Notes under the pieces: model-generated | Told to the model about the DNA's origin: nothing | The model's database searches: none | Seen by the model: only the letters and a program-made list of their open reading frames with translations | Shown: piece by piece, positions 16,355 through 23,082 of the stretch | Layout: each line of letters starts with the position of its first letter | Position numbering within the stretch: the first letter of the stretch is position 1 | Made by a program: the position numbers and the translations under genes | Assembly: GCA_937901915.1 (NCBI GenBank) | Contig: CALGUD010000092.1 | Location: forward strand, 1 to 23,082 | Source: an uncultured Flavobacteriaceae bacterium | GTDB lineage: Bacteria > Bacteroidota > Bacteroidia > Flavobacteriales > Flavobacteriaceae | Length of the DNA stretch: 23,082 bases | Direction of reading: 5' to 3'

Positions 16355-16791
16355 CTAGTTAGCTAACAGATACACACAAAATATTGCAGGTATAAAATAA
16401 ATAACTATTGTTCGGGCGCCGTCATAATCTTTTGCAATGCGTTGCCCAAAAAGCAATACAAGAAGGACAACACAACTCAATATGGCACCATACAACCCAA
16501 TAGCATTTTGATTATTCGCTATAAGCATATAAATTCCGACTACACATAATACCCCGGCTATAATTTCCAATATTAACAATTTAACAACCTAACTTTAATA
16601 AAAAATGTTAAGTTAAAGGTTAAGATAGGTAAATTTATTTTAGATATAATGTACGTTTTGGCAAAATGCTCTTTAAGCCAGGTTATATTCCCATTCCAGT
16701 CAGTTATTTTGTCGATACCGCTTTGCAAAAAGGTGACAGCCAACAACAACAAAATTAAAATTGGCGTAATATTAATTAATAAATTTTCCAT
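16355..16791 (-). pseudogene. DoxX-like membrane protein gene, frameshifted
   Basis: Two - strand reading frames together make one DoxX-family-like inner-membrane protein. The first (from ATG 16791) reads MENLLINITPILILLLLAV, then SGIDKITDWNGNITWLKEHF and AKT, then degenerates and stops at 16573. The second frame, open from about 16588 down to 16355, reads LLILEIIAGVLCVVGIYM and ends GQRIAKDYDGARTIVIYFIP plus a last hydrophobic stretch. The halves join in family order but lie in different frames. Between the last good codon of part one (16621) and the first of part two (16579) are 41 nt that contain a hairpin (16586-16621). Family members are about 120-130 residues, close to what the halves add up to. 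The gene starts 9 nt downstream of holB. A sequencing error is possible, but the extra sequence is more than one base. Confidence 0.75.
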
Positions 16792-16800
16792 ACTTAAAAA

Positions 16801-17955
16801 TTAAGAAGCTTTTTGATGTAGTAACCGGGTTAATTTAATAGATAGATCGGTTAAAACAATTTTTGCATTTGCGTTTCTTTCAATATGATAAATAGCATCC
16901 TGTAGTTCATCAGAAATACCAATAATATTATTACCATGTACAAAGGGCGCAAATTTTTCCAGTTTAAAATCTTCAGTTTCAAAATCCATATAAACAAGGT
17001 CCTGAGCCTGGTAATTTAACAATAATGCCTGCCTGAATACATCAAGACAATACCCCAGGAATTTTTTTTGGGTTTCCCGGTTTGTTTTTGCCAACTCTTC
17101 ACTCCACGAGATCAGGTCATGAACAGCAGTTTTATTTCCTTTGGCCTTAAAAGCACTTCGCACCCATATTACAAACCACTTTTCAAACATAAATTCTTCT
17201 GAATCCCTGTTAACAAAATCAAGGGCACGGTTAAAACTGCCATTTGCCTGGTGAGCAATCTTAGTAGCTTTTTGTTCATCAATCCCCCTGGACACAAGTC
17301 CCTCCTTAATGGCATTTTCAGACAAGGGTGGAAAGTGAAGTACCTGGCATCTGGATCTTATAGTTTGTATTATTTGCTCCTCGTCTTCGGTGATGAGGAT
17401 TAAAACCGTTTTCTCAGGGGGTTCTTCAATTAATTTCAACAGTTTATTGGATGCAGAATTATTCATTCGCTCCGCCATCCATATAATCATTACTTTATAA
17501 CCCCCTTCGTAAGCTTTTAACGAAAGGGCTTTATAAATTTCCTGTGCTTCATGAACACTTATATTACCTTGTATTTTATCAAGTCCAATAGCTCTATACC
17601 AGTCAAAAAGATTCCCATAAGGCTGCTCTTTAAGAAATTCTACCCATTCTTTAGCAAATAAATTGCTCACTACTTCCTTAACTTTTACTTCAGCGGTCTT
17701 ATTAACAGGATATGCAAAATGCAAATCGGGATGAGAAAAATTATTAAACTTTAAATTACAGGTTTGCGCCCCCGTATTATTTTCGCCATTAGAGTTGTTA
17801 CAAATGAGGTATTGTGCATAAGCAACCGCTATTGCCAGAAGTCCACTGCCATCCGGTCCTACAAATAATTGCGCATGGGGTATTCTGCCATTATCAGCAC
17901 TATGGGTAAGATGTTTTTTTATATGTTCTTGTCCAAGAATCTGGCTAAATAGCAT
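16801..17955 (-). CDS. holB: DNA polymerase III, delta' subunit
   Basis: A clamp-loader subunit that, with gamma/tau and delta, loads the sliding clamp at replication forks. 384 residues. Seen: the N-terminal AAA+ domain with FSQILGQEHIKKHL and HAQLFVGPDGSGLLAIAVAY, where the P-loop Lys is replaced (GPDGSGLL, residues 33-40), as expected for the non-ATP-binding delta' subunit. SHPDLHFAYP follows, then NKLLKLIEEPPEKTVLILIT and RSRCQVL, the SRC motif whose Arg acts in trans on neighbouring subunits. Two cysteines (C52, C66) may be what remains of the zinc module. The helical C-terminal third is less conserved. It is transcribed divergently from pgk and is followed by the broken DoxX-like gene. 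Confidence 0.92.
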   Translation of the reverse strand: MLFSQILGQEHIKKHLTHSADNGRIPHAQLFVGPDGSGLLAIAVAYAQYLICNNSNGENNTGAQTCNLKFNNFSHPDLHFAYPVNKTAEVKVKEVVSNLFAKEWVEFLKEQPYGNLFDWYRAIGLDKIQGNISVHEAQEIYKALSLKAYEGGYKVMIIWMAERMNNSASNKLLKLIEEPPEKTVLILITEDEEQIIQTIRSRCQVLHFPPLSENAIKEGLVSRGIDEQKATKIAHQANGSFNRALDFVNRDSEEFMFEKWFVIWVRSAFKAKGNKTAVHDLISWSEELAKTNRETQKKFLGYCLDVFRQALLLNYQAQDLVYMDFETEDFKLEKFAPFVHGNNIIGISDELQDAIYHIERNANAKIVLTDLSIKLTRLLHQKAS

Positions 17956-18029
17956 GAATGCGGATTTTTATTCGTTCAATATCAGTTAAAGATACAGCAG
18001 CCATCTGTCATTGATCATTAGTCTTTCAG

Positions 18030-18037
18030 CAAATATA
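18030..18037 (-). promoter_or_regulatory. Candidate -7 box of holB
   Basis: On the - strand TATATTTG fits TAnnTTTG, 74 nt upstream of the holB ATG, in the divergent gap to pgk. No TTG at the -33 distance was seen. Confidence 0.35.
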
Positions 18038-18137
18038 ATAAACTATCACGATGTTATAATAAAACGGGATTTACACAAGAGTTTCAGATTTAACGATTTT
18101 TAAATAATTTAGAATTTCTCCAAACATAATAAATCTT

Positions 18138-18145
18138 TACCTTTG
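18138..18145 (+). promoter_or_regulatory. Probable -7 box of pgk
   Basis: TACCTTTG is a full match to the Bacteroidota -7 consensus and lies 22 nt before the pgk ATG, implying a leader of roughly 15 nt. The same octamer in the same setting precedes tatA. The -33 TTG is not obvious. Confidence 0.6.
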
Positions 18146-18167
18146 CGCATCAATTAACTAAAAGCAT

Positions 18168-19358
18168 ATGAAGACATTGGATAACTTTAATTTTAAAAAT
18201 AAAAAAGCACTGATAAGAGTAGATTTTAACGTTCCGCTTGATGAAAATTTTAATGTGACGGATGCGAACAGGATAGAAGCTGCTAAACCAACAATAATTA
18301 AAGTATTAGAAGATGGCGGAAGCGCTATTTTAATGAGTCACTATGGAAGGCCGAAAGGAGAAAGAAATGAAGACATGTCTTTAAAACATATTTTAGATAC
18401 CTCATCAGATATACTAGGGATAAAATTAAAATTTGCTGAAGATTGCGTGGGCCCAAAAGCCGAAGAAGCCGCGGCCTCCCTTAAACCCGGCGAAGTTTTA
18501 CTATTAGAAAATCTCCGTTTTCATGCCGAAGAAGAAAAAGGCGATGAAAATTTTGCAGAAAAACTTTCTAAATTAGGTGATATTTATGTTAATGACGCAT
18601 TTGGTACTGCACACAGGGCACATGCATCAACCACAATTGTTGCCAAATTTTTCCCGGAAAAGAAATGTTTCGGCTATTTACTGGCCAAAGAAATTGAAGC
18701 CATAGATAAAGTAATGGCTAGTGGTGAAAAGCCCGTAACTGCTATTTTGGGAGGATCCAAAGTTTCTTCAAAAATTACTGTGATTGAGAATATCCTGGAC
18801 AAGGTAGACCATTTAATTATCGGTGGCGGAATGACATACACTTTTGTGAAAGCTAAGGGTGGAAAAGTAGGAGACTCTATTTGTGAAGATGATAAACAAG
18901 AACTGGCATTAAATATTTTGGCTGAAGCAGAAAAGAAAGGTGTAAAAGTTCATCTACCGGTTGATGTGATTGCAGCCGATGATTTTAGCAATGATGCTAA
19001 TACCCAGATTTCTGATGTAAATAATATACCCGATGGATGGCAGGGATTAGATGCAGGACCAAAAACCCTTGAAAATTTCAAAAAAGTGATCCTGGAATCA
19101 AAAACGATTTTATGGAACGGTCCCGTGGGTGTTTTTGAAATGGAAAATTTTGCAAAAGGAACTATTGCAATTGGAGAAGCGATAGATGAAGCCACACAAG
19201 AAGGAGCATTTTCGCTCGTTGGAGGTGGTGATTCAGTTGCAGCAGTTAAGCAATTTGGATTCGAAGATAAAGTGAGTTATGTATCTACCGGAGGGGGCGC
19301 AATGCTCGAAAGTCTGGAAGGAAAAACACTTCCAGGTATTGCAGCGATCCTAAAATAA
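18168..19358 (+). CDS. pgk: Phosphoglycerate kinase
   Basis: A glycolytic enzyme that transfers phosphate between 1,3-bisphosphoglycerate and ADP, in the cytoplasm. 396 residues, the usual bacterial length. Seen: the N-domain motifs RVDFNVPLD, SHYGRPKGE, LLENLRFH and NDAFGTAHRAHAS for 3-phosphoglycerate binding, and the C-domain motifs GGSKVSSKI, GGGMTYTF, NGPVGVFE, GGGDSVAA and STGGGAMLE for nucleotide binding. The start is fixed by the short leader after a consensus -7 box. It stands alone, divergent from holB, with a strong terminator behind it. Confidence 0.98.
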   Translation: MKTLDNFNFKNKKALIRVDFNVPLDENFNVTDANRIEAAKPTIIKVLEDGGSAILMSHYGRPKGERNEDMSLKHILDTSSDILGIKLKFAEDCVGPKAEEAAASLKPGEVLLLENLRFHAEEEKGDENFAEKLSKLGDIYVNDAFGTAHRAHASTTIVAKFFPEKKCFGYLLAKEIEAIDKVMASGEKPVTAILGGSKVSSKITVIENILDKVDHLIIGGGMTYTFVKAKGGKVGDSICEDDKQELALNILAEAEKKGVKVHLPVDVIAADDFSNDANTQISDVNNIPDGWQGLDAGPKTLENFKKVILESKTILWNGPVGVFEMENFAKGTIAIGEAIDEATQEGAFSLVGGGDSVAAVKQFGFEDKVSYVSTGGGAMLESLEGKTLPGIAAILK

Positions 19359-19384
19359 GATCTTTTTAGAGAGAATTTATAAAA

Positions 19385-19421
19385 AAACCTTACCTAAAAC
19401 GTTATGTATCAGGTAAGGTTT
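19385..19421 (+). terminator. Terminator after pgk
   Basis: AAACCTTACCT pairs perfectly with AGGTAAGGTTT (11 bp) around a 15-nt loop, followed by a T-rich stretch (TTTCTTTATTTTT). It is preceded by seven A, so it could also work in the other direction. Confidence 0.85.
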
Positions 19422-19513
19422 CTTTATTTTTAACATTTTTATTACACATGATATCTAAAAAAATGCGATTTTTACCAATATTTGTCCCAAACTATATACT
19501 TAATCTACTAAAA

Positions 19514-21121
19514 ATGAAAAAGATTTTTCTCGCAGTAATACTTTTTATAGTATCAAACCATGCTTTTTCACAAATCCCTAAAGAAAAAGCCAAACAGATT
19601 ATTTATCTCCTTGAAAAAGAAAAAAAGGCTAAAGACACCCTGTCTCTTGTAACAAACTATATTAAAACAGTTAAGGTTACTGACACTACTACGAGCAAAA
19701 TAGACGGGAAAGTTTATTACAATACAAAAAAAGACTCTCTTGTTTTCCAGGATCATTCTTTCGCAAATGAAGTTGATAAAAAATGGATGCGGGAATTATA
19801 TTCGTCAGGCCTCTTTGATACGATTAACAGCACCATTGCCGATCTGGAATACGGAGAGGTAATTTATGAAGAGTTACCTACAGACACTTTAAAAGCCCGG
19901 CTAGCCAGGCTCAACCAAAAAACACCTTTTAACATAGAATACAATCCATCTTTGGAAAGTGTCATAAAAATGTTCCTTAAAAACAGAAGGAAACACATGA
20001 CAAGATTAATGGCCATGAGTGAATTTTATTTTCCAATGTTTGAACAGTCATTGGATAATCATGACATCCCCTTAGAAATAAAATATTTAGCCATTGTTGA
20101 ATCGGCATTAAACCCAAGAGCGAAATCGAGGGTTGGTGCAACCGGATTATGGCAGTTTATGTTTGCTACCGGGAAAATGTATGGCTTAGACGTGAGCAGT
20201 TATGTAGATGAACGGAGTGATCCGATAAAATCAACTGAAGCTGCATGCAAATATTTGTCTAAACTCTATGAAATTTTTGGTGATTGGGATCTGGCCCTTG
20301 CTGCTTATAATTCCGGCCCCGGAAATGTATCCAAAGCCATAAGACGTAGTGGAGGTTATAAAAACTACTGGAATTTACGCCCTTTTTTACCTCGTGAAAC
20401 TGCCGGTTATGTTCCCTCTTTTTTAGCAACCATGTATATATTTGAATACGCAAAAGAACATGGGTTTACAACCAATAAACCTGAAAAAATCTATTTTGAC
20501 ACGGATACAGTACATGTTAAAAAAATGATCTCTTTTGATCAGATATCAGAATTGGTAGATGTAAATGTAGAAGAAATTCAATTTTTTAACCCCTCATACA
20601 AACTGGATATTATTCCCTATATAGAAAATGAGAATTACTTCCTCAGGCTGCCTAAAGATGCCATTGGAAGATTTGTTTCAAATGAAAATAACATTTATGC
20701 CCATGTTGAAGCAGAATTAGCAAAAGGCGAAAAACCTTTGCCTGAACTTCAGGAAATGGATTCTCAAATACGGTATCGTGTAAAAAGTGGCGATTATTTA
20801 GGGAAAATTGCCAATCAGTTTGGGGTAAGAATCAGTGATATTAAACGTTGGAACGGATTAAGAAATAATAATATAAGTATAGGCCAAAGATTAACCATTC
20901 ATTCCAGGAAGCCTGTTTTGAATAAAGTTACAAAACCTAAAACTGAAATAAAAACGGTCTCTCTGGGTAATGAAAAAACATATGAAGTAAAAGAAGGAGA
21001 TACTTTATGGAGCATCTCCAGGAAATTTTCTGAAATTTCTATTGAAAATATTAAAGAATGGAACGATATTAGTAGCTCTAATTTAAAACCCGGCATGAAA
21101 TTAAAACTTTGTAAGTGTTAA
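19514..21121 (+). CDS. Membrane-exported lytic transglycosylase with two LysM domains (MltD-like)
   Basis: It cleaves peptidoglycan glycan strands in the periplasm. I choose the ATG at 19514, which gives the signal peptide MKKIFLAVILFIVSNHAFSQ and 535 residues; the frame is open 22 codons further up, but that extension is not signal-like. Seen: the SLT domain (about 180-300) with catalytic E196 in AIVESALNP, then GATGLWQFM and LALAAYNSGPGNV, the classic motifs. A linker leads to two C-terminal LysM domains (about 419-462 and 488-534) beginning YRVKSGDYL and YEVKEGDTLW, which bind peptidoglycan. The second ends at the C-terminal Cys-Lys-Cys. It is followed after 18 nt by the DUF4837 gene, likely one operon. 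Confidence 0.94.
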   Translation: MKKIFLAVILFIVSNHAFSQIPKEKAKQIIYLLEKEKKAKDTLSLVTNYIKTVKVTDTTTSKIDGKVYYNTKKDSLVFQDHSFANEVDKKWMRELYSSGLFDTINSTIADLEYGEVIYEELPTDTLKARLARLNQKTPFNIEYNPSLESVIKMFLKNRRKHMTRLMAMSEFYFPMFEQSLDNHDIPLEIKYLAIVESALNPRAKSRVGATGLWQFMFATGKMYGLDVSSYVDERSDPIKSTEAACKYLSKLYEIFGDWDLALAAYNSGPGNVSKAIRRSGGYKNYWNLRPFLPRETAGYVPSFLATMYIFEYAKEHGFTTNKPEKIYFDTDTVHVKKMISFDQISELVDVNVEEIQFFNPSYKLDIIPYIENENYFLRLPKDAIGRFVSNENNIYAHVEAELAKGEKPLPELQEMDSQIRYRVKSGDYLGKIANQFGVRISDIKRWNGLRNNNISIGQRLTIHSRKPVLNKVTKPKTEIKTVSLGNEKTYEVKEGDTLWSISRKFSEISIENIKEWNDISSSNLKPGMKLKLCKC

Positions 21122-21139
21122 TGCCGTAAATTTAAATAA

Positions 21140-22120
21140 ATGAGAAATAGATATTTTTATTGTATCCTGCTACTATTAATTATTACTTCCTGTAAGCAGA
21201 GTGAAGGACAACGATATGTGCCCGAATCCGTAGGTGGTATAAATTCATTATCCGTGGTCATAGAAGATGACCTTTGGAAAGGTGAGGTTGGAGATGAGGT
21301 TAGAAAACACTTTGCCGCACCTGTTGATGCTTTCCCATGGATGGAAGAGCCTATTTTTAATATAGGCCAGATGCAGAAGTCAGTTTTTAATGGTTTTGCA
21401 AGATTAGGCCGTAATGTACTTATAGTTCGAAAAGATTCCGTTGCAGGTGCCTCTGTCAAAGATAGCGTATATGCCAGGCCACAAAGGGTCATACTAATAC
21501 AGGCTCCCGATGAAGAACAATTAATTTCCTTGATCAAAGAAAATGCAAGTGAGTTTGTAGATACATTAAAACAGCACGAATTAGAAGAAAATCAGCGAAG
21601 AATACGGCTTGCATTAAGTAAAGAAAAAAACCTCCAGGAGAAGTTGGGCATAACATTAAATATGCCTACAGCATATAAAGTTGTAAAAGAAGAAGATAAT
21701 TTTATCTGGATCGAAAGAGAAATACAAAAAGGGACCATGAACATACTGGCATATGATATGCCTTTAAACAGCATCCCTAATGATTCCACAAAAATTGAAA
21801 CTATTGTGAGAATGCGCGATTCTATTGGTGAAAAATATATTCCGGGACGCGAAGAAGGAATGTATATGATTACAGAAAAAGCATTTGCACCACATGTTTT
21901 TGACACTCAACTTAATGGCTACCCTACCATTGAAACGCGGGGATTATGGGAAGTGAAAAACTTTATGATGGCCGGTCCGTTTTTAAATTATATTGTTGAA
22001 GATAAAAAGAATAACCGGTTAGTGGTTATTGAGGGCTTTACTTTTGCCCCATCAACAAACAAACGGGACTTCATGTTCGAATTAGAAGCCATTTTAAGAT
22101 CGTTGAGAATTGTGAAGTAA
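21140..22120 (+). CDS. DUF4837 family lipoprotein
   Basis: A 326-residue exported lipoprotein of a Bacteroidota family without known function. MRNRYFYCILLLLIITSC is a lipoprotein signal peptide with lipid-bearing C18. The mature part has conserved-looking stretches DDLWKGEVGDEVRKHFAAPV, FPWMEEPIFNIGQM and a C-terminal VVIEGFTFAPSTNKRDFMFE. No catalytic motif is visible. It lies 18 nt downstream of the lytic transglycosylase gene and opposite tatA, so an envelope role is plausible but inferred. Its stop codon overlaps the left arm of the inverted-repeat element at 22119-22264. Confidence 0.85.
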   Translation: MRNRYFYCILLLLIITSCKQSEGQRYVPESVGGINSLSVVIEDDLWKGEVGDEVRKHFAAPVDAFPWMEEPIFNIGQMQKSVFNGFARLGRNVLIVRKDSVAGASVKDSVYARPQRVILIQAPDEEQLISLIKENASEFVDTLKQHELEENQRRIRLALSKEKNLQEKLGITLNMPTAYKVVKEEDNFIWIEREIQKGTMNILAYDMPLNSIPNDSTKIETIVRMRDSIGEKYIPGREEGMYMITEKAFAPHVFDTQLNGYPTIETRGLWEVKNFMMAGPFLNYIVEDKKNNRLVVIEGFTFAPSTNKRDFMFELEAILRSLRIVK

Positions 22121-22264
22121 GAGGCGGTCTAAAAAGGTATTAAAACTGTCCGTTCGAGCGCAGTCGAGAACTAGGACCTTAGGTTTCCCCCGAAGCGTCG
22201 GGGGCGCTCAACCTGACACGTAACTTTATTATTTACCTTATTTCACCTTTTTAGACAGCCTCTT
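22119..22264. mobile_element. MITE-like inverted-repeat element
   Basis: A 146-bp segment bounded by 20-bp inverted repeats that differ at one base: AAGAGGCGGTCTAAAAAGGT (22119-22138) against the reverse complement of 22245-22264. Inside are an imperfect palindrome starting GTTCGAGCGC (22152-22171) and a GC-rich hairpin, CCCCCGA/TCGGGGG (22187-22204), whose stem is extended by AGGTT/AACCT. It has no ORF. The ends resemble insertion-sequence termini, so a non-autonomous derivative is likely; no clear target duplication is seen. Its composition is more GC-rich than the flanks. Confidence 0.6.
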
Positions 22265-22307
22265 CCGCCTGCCGCAGATTTAACAAAAAGAAAACATCAA
22301 TAAAAAC

Positions 22308-22341
22308 AAAACCCATTCGCCATATGCAAATGGGTTTTTTT
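22308..22341. terminator. Bidirectional terminator between DUF4837 and tatA
   Basis: AAAACCCATTCGC and GCAAATGGGTTTT form a 13-bp stem with one mismatch and a CATAT loop, followed on the + strand by a T-run of seven and preceded by A-rich sequence. On the - strand it lies 18 nt after the tatA stop. Confidence 0.85.
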
Positions 22342-22358
22342 ATTATAACCTGCAAAGC

Positions 22359-22553
22359 TTATTTCTTGCTTTGATCAACTTTGGTTTCTTCCTCGTCTTC
22401 TTTTGAAGCATCCTTAAATTCTTTAATTCCGCTACCAAGCCCCCTCATTAGTTCCGGTATTTTTTTCCCTCCAAAAAGCAACAGAATCAATACTACTACT
22501 ATTACTATTTGCCATGGCCCAATCATCCCTAAAAAAATATTTGCTGAAATCAT
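22359..22553 (-). CDS. tatA: Sec-independent protein translocase subunit TatA
   Basis: The small pore-forming subunit of the twin-arginine translocon, which exports folded proteins across the inner membrane. From the ATG at 22553 it is 64 residues: a short periplasmic start, one membrane helix (GPWQIVIVVVLILLLFGG), the hinge FGGKKIPEL, the amphipathic helix RGLGSGIKEFKDA and an acidic-basic tail. This matches the family length. The same frame is open upstream through the GNAT gene with no stop, so the internal ATG is chosen because family members begin here and because a consensus -7 box (22574-22581) lies 20 nt upstream. tatC is not in the window. Confidence 0.92.
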   Translation of the reverse strand: MISANIFLGMIGPWQIVIVVVLILLLFGGKKIPELMRGLGSGIKEFKDASKEDEEETKVDQSKK

Positions 22554-23082
22554 TTCAATTAATTTAATATGAACAAAGGTAATAAGAAAAGTTATAACAG
22601 CGTTTAAATTAAGAATTTTTTGATAAAACAATTCGTCTTTCCATCCATAGGCGGTTTTTAACCACGATTCTTTAATGCCGTTTTGAACAAAACCCATTCC
22701 TTCGAACAGTCTGATGCTAAATTCATTGTCGGCTGTTACGTTGGCATACAGCTGCTTTAAGCCCAATGTGTTAAGTGCATAATCAAAAAGAGCGGCCATT
22801 GCATCCGAGGCGTAACCACGATTGCGTTCTTCAATGTCGTGAATTAATATGCCAACTCCAGCCCGCATATGATAAGGTTCAAAATCAAAAAGATCAATTG
22901 CACCAACAGGATTCTTTTGCCAATTTTCTATGATAAGTCTGAGTTGTTTTGTTTCATAAATATCTCTTCCTGAATTTTTAATATACTCGTTCAGAATATA
23001 TCTTGAAAAAGGGGTACGTGTGTTACTAAGTTCCCACAGTTCGATGTTATTCTCCCACTTATATAATAAATCTACATCTTCG
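22359..23082 (-). CDS. GNAT family N-acetyltransferase, 5' truncated, ORF continuous with tatA
   Basis: The frame is open from the window edge to the tatA stop, 240 codons. Residues 1 to about 165 are a GNAT acetyltransferase of the RimJ/SpeG-like group: NPVGAIDLFDFEP, the acetyl-CoA loop RNRGYASDAM, YANVTADNEFSIRLFEGMGF and a C-terminal KDELFYQKIL. The start codon lies outside the window; the acceptor is unknown (spermidine, a protein N-terminus and others are possible). After the normal GNAT end there is no stop; about 12 linker residues (LNAVITFLITFV) lead straight into the TatA sequence. Either the ORF makes a real GNAT-TatA fusion, or the GNAT stop has been lost and TatA is also made separately from 22553. 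Confidence 0.8.
   Translation of the reverse strand, partial: EDVDLLYKWENNIELWELSNTRTPFSRYILNEYIKNSGRDIYETKQLRLIIENWQKNPVGAIDLFDFEPYHMRAGVGILIHDIEERNRGYASDAMAALFDYALNTLGLKQLYANVTADNEFSIRLFEGMGFVQNGIKESWLKTAYGWKDELFYQKILNLNAVITFLITFVHIKLIEMISANIFLGMIGPWQIVIVVVLILLLFGGKKIPELMRGLGSGIKEFKDASKEDEEETKVDQSKK
22574..22581 (-). promoter_or_regulatory. Probable -7 box of tatA
   Basis: On the - strand TACCTTTG, a full match to TAnnTTTG, lies 20 nt upstream of the tatA ATG, within the end of the GNAT ORF. It is the same octamer, at about the same distance, as before pgk. Confidence 0.5.

Noticed and set aside
16801..17955. holB as a damaged ATPase because the P-loop Lys is missing
   Set aside because: Loss of ATP binding is normal for delta' subunits; the SRC motif and the rest of the fold are intact.
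19448..19513. Upstream in-frame ATG of the lytic transglycosylase, adding 22 residues
   Set aside because: The extension would bury the signal peptide that starts at 19514 behind a non-signal-like stretch.
1..23082. A new multi-gene defence, biosynthetic or mobile system
   Set aside because: Nearly all genes are housekeeping or common envelope families; there are no integrase, toxin, nuclease or clustered unknown genes, and no CRISPR-like regular repeats.

Overview
The window looks like ordinary chromosomal DNA of a low-GC member of the Bacteroidota, most likely a flavobacterium. The support is protein type (DUF4837 lipoprotein, lipoproteins with an S-D-D-D sequence after the lipid cysteine, an rnpA followed directly by an S41 protease) and TAnnTTTG-type promoter boxes upstream of several genes. 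No organism name can be given from the sequence alone. There is no phage, plasmid, CRISPR or defence gene content, and I saw no rRNA or tRNA gene.

Layout. (1) 1-6426, + strand: a storage-glycogen cluster, with the 3' end of glycogen synthase glgA, then ADP-glucose pyrophosphorylase glgC, branching enzyme glgB and a cytoplasmic GH31 alpha-glucosidase. GlgC makes ADP-glucose, GlgA polymerises it and GlgB branches the chain; the GH31 enzyme probably trims alpha-glucosides. (2) 6430-7436: a block of small palindromes, then two - strand genes, a tiny lipoprotein and an unrecognised membrane-anchored protein. (3) 7437-7831: an AT-rich gene-free stretch. (4) 7832-14169, + strand: a CPA2 cation/proton antiporter with a degenerate RCK domain, then a tightly packed trio of MBL-fold hydrolase, S8 lipoprotein protease and M1 aminopeptidase. 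(5) 14226-16230: rnpA and a C-terminal processing protease, 1 nt apart. (6) 16355-17955, - strand: holB (DNA polymerase III delta') followed by a frameshifted DoxX-like gene. (7) 18168-19358: pgk, transcribed divergently from holB. (8) 19514-22120: a LysM lytic transglycosylase and a DUF4837 lipoprotein. (9) 22121-23082: an inverted-repeat element and a shared terminator, then on the - strand tatA, which lies in frame at the 3' end of a GNAT acetyltransferase ORF that runs off the window.

No clearly new multi-gene system is visible. The points most worth a second look are the GNAT-TatA ORF without a stop between the two domains, the DoxX-like gene broken exactly at a 41-nt hairpin-containing segment, three different kinds of intergenic palindrome (6432-6602, 16299-16323, 22119-22264), and a terminator-like hairpin whose 3' arm contains the rnpA Shine-Dalgarno sequence.
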